From assembly GCF_003415655.1 (NCBI RefSeq), contig NZ_QRHC01000002.1, forward strand, positions 558,008 through 622,007: a stretch of DNA of 64,000 bases. Reading direction: 5' to 3'. This document shows positions 54,311 to 61,994 of the stretch, piece after piece. Each line of letters opens with the position of its first letter. The stretch's first letter is position 1. Source of the DNA: Vibrio maerlii. Lineage in GTDB: Bacteria > Pseudomonadota > Gammaproteobacteria > Enterobacterales > Vibrionaceae. The notes beneath the pieces are model-generated. The model did no database searches and had not been told where the DNA came from. It worked only from the letters and a program-made list of their open reading frames with translations. The position numbers were made by a program, and so were the translations under genes.

Positions 54311-55948
54311 ATGATAGCCTTTTCCTATAAGCGATTCAGTAGTAAGCAGCAAGCTCAAGGCATGAGTATCGAGCGACAAACAAAGTTGGCCTAGGACTAT
54401 TGCCAAAAACATGGTTTGGAGTTGAGTAGCCAAAGTTTCGAAGATCTTGGTGTCAGTGCTTGGACAGGGAGTAACTCAAAAGAAGATGCTGGATTGGGGC
54501 AATTCAAGTTGGCTTGTGAGCAAGGAAAAATTCCAAAGGACGCTGTGCTATTGGTGGAGTCTTTAGATCGGCTTAGCCGAGAAAATATGAAAACAGCAAT
54601 GATGCAATTGTGGGCGCTTCTAGATTACGTAGATGTTGTTACGCTGGTTGATAATCGCAGGTATTCCAATGACAGCGAATCTGAGTTTACTGACTTTATT
54701 ATTGCGGGTGTTACCATGCAGCGCGCAAACGAAGAGAGTCAGACCAAATCGAAGCGACTACAGGCTGTCTGGGCTAAAAAGCGTGCTGAGAAATCAATGC
54801 ATAGCAAAGCACCATTTTGGCTTGATAGAACTAATGACGGCTTTAAAAGTAATCAGGATGTGGGTGTTGTACAGCGTATCTTTGACTTGGCTGCTGAGGG
54901 GCTAGGGCATTACTCGATAACAGGTTTGCTTAACAAAGAGCGAGTAACAAGTCCAACAGGTAGAGGTTGGAATGGTTCAACAATTAGCAAGTTGTTGAGA
55001 AGCCGCAGTGTCTTAGGTGAATACCAACCTAATACTGTTTCAAACAAAATTGCTACTCCTATCGGAGAGCCTATTCTAGATTACTACCCTCGAGTTATTG
55101 ATGATGATCTCTTTAGTCGAGTTCAAATCCAGATAAATCAGAGGCTCAAAAAATACAAAACCCAAAAAGGTGGTTCTACTACAACGCATCGAAACATACT
55201 AAGGGATGTAGGTAAGTGTAGTTGTGGTAAGTACTTAAGTTTGGTCAAAAAGCGTCAACGATTTTACTTGCAGTGTATTGGGAATCGAAGCCAGTTGTGT
55301 TCGCAGAGAGCCATCCAAATGGATGCTTTTGAAAAATGGTTAAAACAGTACTTTCTTAGCCCCATGTTTCACTTGCACTGGGTGGATCCGAACGAGAAGA
55401 ATGCTGAAATTGATAAGCAAATAGAGTCTATTCGTGCTGATGTTGAAACTGATAAAAACGCTCTGGAGAGCTTGCTTAGTATAAATGAAGATTTATCTAA
55501 CCCATTGGTATTAAATAAAATAAATCAATTGTCAGAGAACCTTGTAGAGCACAATAATCGTATTAAAGAGCTCGAAAGTAGTAAGGGTTTAGGCAACAAG
55601 CGGCAAAGTATGGATGAAACTCTAAAGTTGATCGATTTGGCTTTTTCTAGTGGAGACTTACAAGAGAATATCTCTGCTCGAGTTGAACTTAAAAACATTA
55701 TTAACCAAACCTTTGATTACTTTGAAATGACTCGAGTTGACTCTGAAAATGGTAAGGTTCTGCATTACTTTATAGCTCTTGGCTACCAACAAAGTAAGTG
55801 CATGTATAAGAGCATTGATGCGCCTACTGCTTTACAAAATACCAACAAAAGGCACATTTGGTTTGCTTGGTCAGATGAACCAAAAATTGAACTTACACCA
55901 GCAGAGAAACTAGCTTTGATAGAGCAGTATAAAGTCACGAGAAACTAG
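54311..55948 (+). pseudogene. Large serine recombinase (integrase) with amber stop at codon 28
   Basis: This site-specific recombinase presumably integrated the element. The frame from the ATG at 54311 starts MIAFSYKRFSSKQQAQGMSI, which contains the catalytic-serine motif (R-F-S). It meets TAG at 54392-54394 and then continues in the same frame for 510 codons. The downstream part has the resolvase catalytic core (SLDRLSREN), a Recombinase domain (GLGHYSITGLLNKERVTSPT), a zinc-ribbon (CSCGKYLS...CIGNRSQLC) and a coiled coil. Restarting after the stop (TTG at 54416) would leave out the catalytic serine. It is inactive unless the TAG is read through or is a sequencing error. Confidence 0.88.
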
Positions 55949-56060
55949 CGATTGTCCGTATTAGTAGTGTGGTTATTTTTATTCTTGGCGTGAAATGATA
56001 AGTAAATAAATTCATTCCCAATTAAATTTCTCCAGAATTTTTAATCTTAGGGATGAACTA

Positions 56061-56975
56061 GTGAAAAAGGTAAGTTTTGCTTTATTGATGTCGATGTCTT
56101 AATTTGGATGTGGCGGTGGAGATAGTGGGGGAGGCAATGAAGAGTATAAAGACCCCAATATCACTTTTTCTGTATTTGGGTATGGATTAGAGAAGTCTAT
56201 CACCCCCGAAGTTACTATTGGTCAATATTGCAGCGAATACGATTATATATGTTTGAGATTGAACGATTTTTGGGTAAAGGTTAATGCTACGAATAATAGA
56301 TTGTCCATAATACAAAATAGAATAGATGAAGGATCTGAACACGGTTATTGGGAAGATTCCCTTTTAGATTTGAATTATACGGCATACCATGATTTTTATT
56401 CTGAAGAGTACTCGGTCAATACAGATGAAGGTGATACTTATTTTTACGCAAATAAATATAGCTATCAGGAAGACCCAAACGCAACACCTGCTGTGAGCTG
56501 GTCAACTGTCACTCCTGTTGTAGGTAAGCAGAAAGTGTCATCTGGTGAGAACCAGATTTTTCTTACAGACATGGGTATACCATCTGATTATGCTGTTTTC
56601 ACCCTTGTTGCTAATCAAAGTGTAATTGATGCGGGTTATTACTTAGAAAAGACCGTGTTGACAGGTATTGATTCTAAATCAGGTCATACTCTTACGGCAG
56701 AAACTCACTATTCAAACGGTGTACCTGTCTTTAATGAAAAGGGGTTTGAGTATACGACTCATAACTATGAGTTAACTAACACTGATTTGGTATCTCTAAA
56801 AGTTGTTTATAAAGATCAATCCGGTACTACTTACGAGGATGTCTTTGATTCTACTGATGCTTTATTAGGTGGGGTAGAATGGAAAACCGGAGAGCACTTT
56901 GTCATCTATTACGATTTTTTATCTAGAAATAATACACTAAATGGAACTTTGGAATTAGCTAAAAGCAAAGAGTAA
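56061..56975 (+). pseudogene. Lipoprotein-like gene with in-frame TAA inside the signal peptide
   Basis: A GTG start at 56061 behind AGGGATG gives MKKVSFALLMSMS, then TAA at 56100-56102, then FGCGGGDSGGGNEE in the same frame. This is plainly a lipoprotein signal and lipobox with a stop at the -3 position of the lipid-bearing cysteine. A single T-to-A change of a TTA leucine codon would explain it. The rest is an open frame of 291 codons encoding an acidic, Tyr- and Asn-rich beta-type protein that I do not recognise. AT-rich compared with the flanking chromosome. A terminator follows. Confidence 0.8.
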
Positions 56976-56985
56976 TTTGCCATTT

Positions 56986-57020
56986 TGTAAACCGTCGAAA
57001 GGCGGTTTATTTGTTTTTGT
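56986..57020 (+). terminator. Terminator of the lipoprotein-like gene
   Basis: The stem TAAACCG/CGGTTTA (56988-56994 with 57003-57009) is followed by TTTGTTTTTG. Confidence 0.75.
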
Positions 57021-57228
57021 ATGTTTCAAATAGATTTGGGGTTTCAGGGTGTCGGAGATATAGCGTAAACGCTTTAGCTGAAAAAGGGGAAGTGCTCTTA
57101 GCGCTTTTAGCTGTGAGAAAATCGAAGATGTGATGGTGAGACGTAAGTTCAAATCTGTAATTTGTGTAAGAGCTAACTTTCTATTGGGCTTTTCCTAAAA
57201 AGATAGGTAAACCACACTCTATAACTGG

Positions 57229-57274
57229 TTACGCAGTTACGTATCAATTCTTATAGGCGTAATGCTTTGCGTAA
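57229..57274 (+). repeat. 46-bp element repeat, copy 1
   Basis: It begins TTACGCAGTTACG and ends TTGCGTAA, and shares the invariant centre AATTCTTATAGGCGTAA with copies 2 and 3. The repeat is itself built of TTACGC words in opposite orientations. It is about 210 bp upstream of the resolvase start. Confidence 0.92.
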
Positions 57275-57360
57275 TTCCAAATACGTAGTAGAAAACGGTA
57301 TTAAAAGGTGTCATCAACTTACATCTAAATGCCCCCTAAATTTGATAGCTGAAAGAGGTG

Positions 57361-57386
57361 TTAACAACATAGTATTTGATTGTTAA
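57361..57386 (+). promoter_or_regulatory. Inverted repeat upstream of the resolvase, possible res subsite
   Basis: TTAACAA and TTGTTAA are separated by 12 bases, about 100 bp before the resolvase start. Resolvases act at such dimer sites next to their own gene. Unproven. The rest of the 56976-57482 gap shows no other gene. Confidence 0.4.
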
Positions 57387-57482
57387 TGATACCTTGCTAA
57401 AGTGGACGGTATCAATATGACACCAAAGCAGAGAACTTGAAGAGCAAAGGGCTTTGTCGAACAGCTAATGGAGAGCGATAGC

Positions 57483-58040
57483 ATGAGAAAATTTGGGTAT
57501 GGTCGAGTTTCAACAGTCGAACAGGATTTGGAAGTGCAGACCGAACAGTTAGCTGAACAAGGCATAGAGCAACATCGAATTGTTTGTGAAAAGGTGAGTG
57601 GTGCTGTTTGTGCCAAAGACCGTTCTGGTTTCCAAGAGTTGCTGATTAAGATGGAAGCTCAAGACCAATTGGTGGTGATGAAACTAGACCGCCTAGGGCG
57701 AGATATGATTGATGTCATGAGCACGTTGGAACTTCTAGCTGAAAAACAGATTAGTGTTGTCTCGGTTGATTTAGGCTTGATGGATTTGAATAGTCCAGCT
57801 GGTAAGTTGCAGGTTCAGGTGATGGCTGCTGTTGCTGAGTTCGAGCGTAACCGAATAGCTGAGAGATGCGAGGAAGGCAGAGCAAAGGCAAGGGCAGAGG
57901 GCAGGAGTCTAGGCGGTAGGCCTATTGCTGTTGCTACACGCTTGATGGTTCAGGAAGCAAAACAAAAAGGCTTAACACAAGTCGAGGTATCAAAGCAGCT
58001 TGGGAAGAGCCTGAGCACGATCAAAAGACACTGGAATTAG
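57483..58040 (+). CDS. Resolvase/invertase-type serine recombinase
   Basis: This is an intact 185-aa small serine recombinase from the ATG at 57483 (MRKFGYGRVSTVEQDLEVQT); the frame is open from 57468. The catalytic serine is S10 in YGRVS, the catalytic arginines are in KLDRLGRD, and the C-terminal helix-turn-helix is TQVEVSKQLGKSLSTIKRHW. It could resolve multimers or invert DNA. With the RepA-like ATPase it suggests that the element has, or had, an extrachromosomal stage. It is followed by a strong terminator. Confidence 0.92.
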   Translation: MRKFGYGRVSTVEQDLEVQTEQLAEQGIEQHRIVCEKVSGAVCAKDRSGFQELLIKMEAQDQLVVMKLDRLGRDMIDVMSTLELLAEKQISVVSVDLGLMDLNSPAGKLQVQVMAAVAEFERNRIAERCEEGRAKARAEGRSLGGRPIAVATRLMVQEAKQKGLTQVEVSKQLGKSLSTIKRHWN

Positions 58041-58079
58041 AAATCAAATATCCAATTGACGGAAATCTAGCTGTTCAAC

Positions 58080-58106
58080 GGGGTTCTTACTAGAGCCCCT
58101 TTTTTG
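58080..58106 (+). terminator. Resolvase terminator
   Basis: The 8-bp stem with one G-U pair (58080-58087 with 58092-58099) is followed by six Ts. Confidence 0.85.
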
Positions 58107-58122
58107 TGCCTATGTTTGGGTA

Positions 58123-58168
58123 TTACGCAATTACGCACTAATTCTTATAGGCGTAAAGGCTTGCGTAA
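58123..58168 (+). repeat. 46-bp element repeat, copy 2
   Basis: Same length and layout as copy 1. It begins TTACGCAATTACGCACTAAT and ends GGCTTGCGTAA, and is nearly identical to copy 3. It is about 185 bp upstream of the small protein/RepA operon. The remainder of the 58041-58353 gap holds the resolvase terminator and the operon promoter. Confidence 0.93.
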
Positions 58169-58353
58169 CGATTTATAGAATGGCTTTTTTTATTAGCTGA
58201 GGTTGGGTGTGGTAAGTCCTGGAATTACGTTTATTGGCCAACTGACTTTGAGTGTTAATTTCAGGGTTAATGGCATACAAATTTACGTCACTATTGGTGT
58301 GTAATTAGTATCATGTTCATATAAATAAAAATCATTTAAAACAAGGATTTAAT

Positions 58354-58506
58354 TTGAGAATAGCAATGAAGCCAGATTTGGCAGAAGTGATTTCGAAACT
58401 GGCAACAAACAAGAACCAAACACCGAGCAAAGTAGTCAATGACCTACTTTCTGAAACTCTAAAACCCCAACAGCGAGGTAACACCAATGGCAACAACACT
58501 CAGTAA
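58354..58506 (+). CDS. Small protein, ribbon-helix-helix-like
   Basis: This is a 46-50-aa frame (TTG at 58354 behind AAGGA, or ATG at 58366) ending at the TAA at 58504-58506. The sequence MKPDLAEVISKLATNKNQTP followed by SKVVNDLLSETLKP resembles a CopG/Arc-type DNA-binding fold. It overlaps the start of the RepA-like gene by 20 bp, so the two are translationally coupled, as with plasmid copy-control proteins. Confidence 0.65.
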   Translation: MRIAMKPDLAEVISKLATNKNQTPSKVVNDLLSETLKPQQRGNTNGNNTQ

Positions 58507-59497
58507 CATTTTCAAGAAAACCAAGATGAGCACTATTGTAGCTGGAATGACAGAACGAGAGCCACTAGTCGAAGGACTATGGGACAAGAACGAGACAATG
58601 ATGGTCTTTGCTGGCTCAGGCGTTGGTAAGAGTTTATTTAGCTACAACCTGGTAGAGGCCCTAGCCACCAGCAAAGGAGAGTTTCTAGGGCAGAAGGCAG
58701 CAACAAACCAGAAGGTTTTGTATCTAGATGGTGAGATGAGCACTAATTCGATTGGCTCAAGAGTTGACCCTAATGAGGTCAGCGAGCTTGGGAATATTGA
58801 TTACATAGCAAGTGAGGTCAACGAAGAGGTTATTGATTTGACGGAAGCTGAACAGCGGGCACATCTTATCGAAATTGCTCGAGATTATGATCTTGTTGTG
58901 CTTGATTCAGTTCGTGTCCTTTTTGGGCTGGTGGATGAGAATTCCGCTGAGAGTTGGAGAGATGTCAACAAGCTGGTCGTTGCTTTGAGAAGTGTTGGTT
59001 GTTCAGTGCTTGTTATCCATCATGCTAACAAGAGCGAAAGCGAAAACCCTACTTACTCAGGCTCAACAAATGCGATTACGGTTTTTGATAGAACCATAGG
59101 GATTAGCGGAAGTGAGTACAAACAATTGCATGGTATGAAATCTAGAAATACTGCTTGGGGTGATTGGGTTCAAGAGTGTGTTTTCTACACTGCTGAATAC
59201 GGCAAGCTGCAAAGAATGACACAGGCAGAAAGAGATCAAGGCAAGATGAATGCGGTTTATGAAATGCTGAGTGCTGACAGACGTAGAGACGCAACAGGCA
59301 AGCGTGAGAAGCGTTTGAAGATTAACAAAATGGTCGAGGCAGGGTTAGGCAACAACGTTACGAATCGAAGATTATGGGATGCTTGTGAGTATCTGTTTGA
59401 TGGGTTCTGGACACAGGAAGATTTCAACAACGCGATAGCTGGTAACTGGGAAGATTTAACCCCTGTCTTTGGTGAACTGGGGAATGCTGCTCAATGA
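58487..59497 (+). CDS. RepA-like AAA/RecA-fold ATPase
   Basis: This 336-aa protein of the AAA_25/RepA helicase type has Walker A GSGVGKSL (about 44-51), an LYLDGEM motif, Walker B DLVVLDSV, and VIHHANKSE as the RecA-like H-motif. Such proteins act as replicative helicases of small plasmids and as ATPases in integrative elements. It is translationally coupled to a small protein upstream and a nuclease-like gene downstream (ATGA overlap). Confidence 0.85.
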   Translation: MATTLSNIFKKTKMSTIVAGMTEREPLVEGLWDKNETMMVFAGSGVGKSLFSYNLVEALATSKGEFLGQKAATNQKVLYLDGEMSTNSIGSRVDPNEVSELGNIDYIASEVNEEVIDLTEAEQRAHLIEIARDYDLVVLDSVRVLFGLVDENSAESWRDVNKLVVALRSVGCSVLVIHHANKSESENPTYSGSTNAITVFDRTIGISGSEYKQLHGMKSRNTAWGDWVQECVFYTAEYGKLQRMTQAERDQGKMNAVYEMLSADRRRDATGKREKRLKINKMVEAGLGNNVTNRRLWDACEYLFDGFWTQEDFNNAIAGNWEDLTPVFGELGNAAQ

Positions 59498-60060
59498 AAA
59501 ATTCAAATTCAACAAACTGGAACAGTGCTGGTGAGCAAGCGTTCGCTGAAAAAATGGGGTTAGTCCAGAACACTGAGAGAATGGATAGCAGCTGGAAAGA
59601 TACCGATGAAAACGGGAAGGGAGGGCACGGGGTTGTGCCTGACCACGTTGTTATTGATTGGGACGGTAACTATTGCCTGATTGAGTACAAGCACGGTAAC
59701 AAGCTGAATACGGACGGTGCAAGGGGTGGTAAGCAAGCAGCCGAAAAGAAGAAAGCGGACTATCTAGCGAGTAGCTGGGGAAATGCTAAACAGCGTGCTG
59801 CTTATGCTGCTGCAACGATGGGCTGGAATCACTCAGTTTACAAAATGATAGGTATGAAAAGTCACTATGACCGTGTTGTTGTGGTTGACCCTAAACTGGA
59901 CAAACACGCTATTGATACGGACTACCAACGGAAAGTCTTAAATAAAGGCAAAGCAAATGGGGTTGAGTTTATGACCGTTACAGAATTTGAAACTGCTTTT
60001 GAAGGCTGTTTAGATGTCTCGGTTGAGTATGTCGACAACGGTGAGTATGAAGAAACCTAG
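59494..60060 (+). CDS. PD-(D/E)XK nuclease-like protein
   Basis: This 188-aa protein has the segment VVPDHVVIDWDGNYCLIEYK, which has the PD-x(10-12)-ExK spacing of the restriction-endonuclease fold, and a preceding GGHG. The rest is charged and helical. It overlaps the RepA-like gene by four bases. It could process element DNA during replication or act against other DNA; the function is not known. Confidence 0.65.
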   Translation: MKNSNSTNWNSAGEQAFAEKMGLVQNTERMDSSWKDTDENGKGGHGVVPDHVVIDWDGNYCLIEYKHGNKLNTDGARGGKQAAEKKKADYLASSWGNAKQRAAYAAATMGWNHSVYKMIGMKSHYDRVVVVDPKLDKHAIDTDYQRKVLNKGKANGVEFMTVTEFETAFEGCLDVSVEYVDNGEYEET

Positions 60061-60073
60061 CAACTGCTTAGCA

Positions 60074-60119
60074 TTACGCACTTACGCATTAATTCTTATA
60101 GGCGTAAAGGCTTGCGTAA
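60074..60119 (+). repeat. 46-bp element repeat, copy 3
   Basis: It begins TTACGCACTTACGCATTAAT and ends GGCTTGCGTAA. It differs from copy 2 at only two positions, both near its start. It is 84 bp before the NUMOD4-like gene. Confidence 0.93.
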
Positions 60120-60202
60120 CGGAACTGAAAAACAATAACTTGCTCCCACGAATTTGGGTGGTATCAATATAATAACTTAATGCCGTGAGGCAGGGAGAAA
60201 AT

Positions 60203-60508
60203 ATGCAATACAACGATCAAGTAAAACAACGCATGACGCGCGTTATTCAATAACTAGCGGATGAGTACCAAGTCAACTTCGAGCAGATGCGTGAAACGCT
60301 CTATAAGGATACTGGCGATTGGGTAACTGTTGAAGATTATCCGAATTATGAAGTACATACGTCTAGCCAACTGTATCGAAACAAATCAACACATGTAATC
60401 CTACAGCCCAACAAACAAGGCATCATCGCTTTGCGTCACCAAGGCAAGCGCAAATCCGTAAGATTGCGTAAGACCGCTCTAGCTACTCTGGAGGTGCAAA
60501 ATGATTAA
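60203..60508 (+). pseudogene. NUMOD4-like gene with in-frame TAA at codon 17
   Basis: The frame MQYNDQVKQRMTRVIQ meets TAA at 60251-60253 and continues LADEYQVNFEQMRETLYKDT and on to 60508. The middle part DWVTVEDYPNYEVHTSSQLY matches the NUMOD4 motif found beside HNH homing endonucleases, but no HNH domain follows. A GGGAG ribosome-binding site precedes the ATG. A CAA, GAA or AAA codon turned into TAA would explain the stop. A restart at the TAA-proximal ATG (60287) would give a 73-residue protein. Confidence 0.72.
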
Positions 60509-60765
60509 TTACGAGTTAGCAGAAAAAGCCATCGAAAGCGTCATTGCTCTTGTTACTAAAAGACGATTTAATGCCTATGCAGGAGTTGAAAACGCTTTAC
60601 CGTTCAACTGAAGATGACAAGGTTAAGTTCTCGATTCTCAAAGAAATGTTAAGCTTTGGAAATGACAAACAATACATAGAATCTGAGGCTACTACGCCAT
60701 CGAATGAGTCAAGAGAAGATCTTGAAAAGGCGCTATTTGATGCGTTGAAAGACAAATTTGATTAA
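60501..60765 (+). pseudogene. Small gene with apparent +1 frameshift
   Basis: An ATG at 60501 overlaps the previous stop (ATGATTAA) and starts MINYELAEKAIESVIAL. The frame then ends at 60611, while the neighbouring frame continues in register as LLLLKDDLMPMQELKTLYRS to 60765. One base too many near 60540-60545 would explain this; the joined product would be about 88 aa. Family not recognised. It could instead be programmed frameshifting, but no slippery site is clear. Confidence 0.55.
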
Positions 60766-60828
60766 CGCTATAAGCCCGCTATATAAGCGATAAAGGTAAG
60801 CAAATTACAAATAATCCGCGTTAGAATA

Positions 60829-60853
60829 GGGAGCCTTGTTGCTCCCTTTTTTT
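60829..60853. terminator. Bidirectional terminator between element genes and arfB copy
   Basis: The stem GGGAGC/GCTCCC (60829-60834 with 60841-60846) is followed by seven Ts on the plus strand and a T-poor minus side. It lies between convergent transcripts. Confidence 0.8.
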
Positions 60854-61262
60854 ATTGCACCTTACCTCTTAAAGATTTGGTTTGAGATTTCCGTTTCTTT
60901 GCGTCTACTCTGCGCTTCTGTGAGGCTCTTGTGGGCTTGGTTGGTCTACGTGTTTTCTGTACTACAGTAGCTGACAATATAAGCTGTTTGAGGCGCTCTA
61001 GTGCGTCTTCTCGGTTCTGTTCTTGGGTTCGGTACTGTTGGGCTTTGATTATGATAACGCCGTCTTTGGTGATCCGAGAGTCGGTCAGAGCCAAGAGTCT
61101 CTCTTTGTAGAATTGAGGTAAAGTAGACCGCTTGATATCAAAACGTAAGTGTATGGCTGTGCTCGTTTTATTTACTTTCTGTCCACCAGCGCCCATTGCT
61201 CTGATAGCCGTTAGCTCAATTTCCCATTCAGCTAGTTCAACGTTGTTTGAGATTTTAAGCAT
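60852..61262 (-). CDS. arfB: Peptidyl-tRNA hydrolase ArfB, full-length copy carried by the element
   Basis: This alternative ribosome-rescue factor hydrolyses peptidyl-tRNA on stalled ribosomes. At 136 aa it has the GGQ motif at residues 26-28 ([19 protein letters not shown]) and the basic tail [19 protein letters not shown] that enters the mRNA channel. It differs clearly from the host arfB fragments at both ends of the element (for example [12 protein letters not shown] against [12 protein letters not shown]), so it is a diverged copy brought in by the element. Its ATG overlaps the stop of the 45-codon 5' remnant (ATGCTTAA), so it is translated from the native arfB transcript. Confidence 0.95.
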   Translation of the reverse strand: MLKISNNVELAEWEIELTAIRAMGAGGQKVNKTSTAIHLRFDIKRSTLPQFYKERLLALTDSRITKDGVIIIKAQQYRTQEQNREDALERLKQLILSATVVQKTRRPTKPTRASQKRRVDAKKRKSQTKSLRGKVQ

Positions 61263-61392
61263 GAGTAGTTCTTTGTGGTTCTAGTATGGAAAAGATGTTG
61301 TTGACGTTCTGACCGCCAGCACCTTGGGCACGTATTGCGGTTAGTTGGATCTCCCATGCTTGCAGAGTGATTTTGTTGGAAATTTGCAGCAT
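61255..61392 (-). pseudogene. arfB: 5' remnant of the original arfB, reads into the element
   Basis: The native start gives MLQISNKITLQAWEIQLTAI followed by RAQGAGGQNVN, then crosses the right junction (61298-61299) and adds 14 element-encoded residues before TAA at 61255-61257. The GGQ motif is kept but the rest of the domain and the basic tail are lost. Its stop overlaps the ATG of the intact arfB copy, so this remnant acts as a leader cistron. Confidence 0.93.
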
Positions 61393-61546
61393 TGGTTGAT
61401 CCTTTGAGGTTGAAGAGGTGCGATCTTAGGTAACTTTAGGCTTAATGACAACGGATAAAATAGGTAATGTCGCAGCTTCCTGACAGCCAAAACTCACATC
61501 ATGAGCTAGCTTTATAGGTGTTAATGATAGTAAGAAGGGGCCACTT

Positions 61547-61924
61547 ATGATGAATCCAGTTGGATGGTTTGAAATCTACGTTGACGACATGCCGAGAGCG
61601 ATCAATTTTTACCAAACCGTTTTTGATACCAAGCTAGAGTTACTTGAGAGTGATGGCAAGATGGAAGTGGAGATGTGGCTATTCCCATCTTCTATGGAGA
61701 GTTATGGAGCGGCCGGTGCCTTGGCAAAAATGGAGAATGTGTCAGCAGGTGGCAACAGTACTATGGTCTACTTTTCCTGTGAAGATTGCAGTGTTGAAGA
61801 GGCGAGAGTTGATGGTGCTGGAGGTCAGGTTGTGCATCCCAAATTCGCCATCGGTCAACACGGCTTTATCTCGGTTGTTGCCGATAGTGAAGGGAATATG
61901 ATTGGTCTTCACTCTATGGCTTAA
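61547..61924 (+). CDS. VOC family (glyoxalase-like) protein
   Basis: This 125-aa protein begins with VOC pattern VGWFEIYVDDMPRAINFYQT and ends FISVVADSEGNMIGLHS. Divergent from arfB outside the element. Substrate unknown. Confidence 0.92.
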   Translation: MMNPVGWFEIYVDDMPRAINFYQTVFDTKLELLESDGKMEVEMWLFPSSMESYGAAGALAKMENVSAGGNSTMVYFSCEDCSVEEARVDGAGGQVVHPKFAIGQHGFISVVADSEGNMIGLHSMA

Positions 61925-61934
61925 ATCAGAAGAA

Positions 61935-61972
61935 AAATGCCTCTTGCATTGGTTATGAATGCAAGAGGCCTT
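61935..61972. terminator. Terminator between VOC and PhyH genes
   Basis: A 12-bp perfect stem (61939-61950 with 61958-61969) carries a 7-base loop. The minus side is followed by TTTTTCTTC. Confidence 0.88.
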
Positions 61973-61994
61973 GTTAGATGAAGTTCAAGTTCGT

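Larger units (their letters stand above)
54204..61299. mobile_element. ~7.1-kb integrative element inserted in arfB
   Basis: The insertion splits arfB between codons 31 and 32. The only sequence common to both junctions is a 2-bp core (TT on the plus strand at 54204-54205 and 61298-61299), the size of the central dinucleotide used by serine integrases. The element carries a large serine recombinase at its left end, a lipoprotein-like gene, a resolvase, a small helix-rich protein, a RepA-like ATPase, a PD-(D/E)XK-like protein, a NUMOD4-like gene, a small frameshifted gene and a full-length replacement arfB at its right end. Three copies of a 46-bp repeat lie in its intergenic regions. No conjugation, phage structural or recognised defence gene is visible. 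Four cargo genes are interrupted, so it may no longer be mobile. Confidence 0.88.

Noticed and set aside
54311-55948. Selenocysteine or pyrrolysine recoding of the TAG/TAA codons
   Set aside because: No SECIS or pyl genes are visible, three different genes carry TAG or TAA, and the positions are not catalytic; mutation or sequencing error is simpler.
57229-60119. The three 46-bp repeats as a CRISPR array
   Set aside because: The copies are about 0.9 and 2 kb apart with genes between them and no cas genes, so they are not CRISPR repeats.
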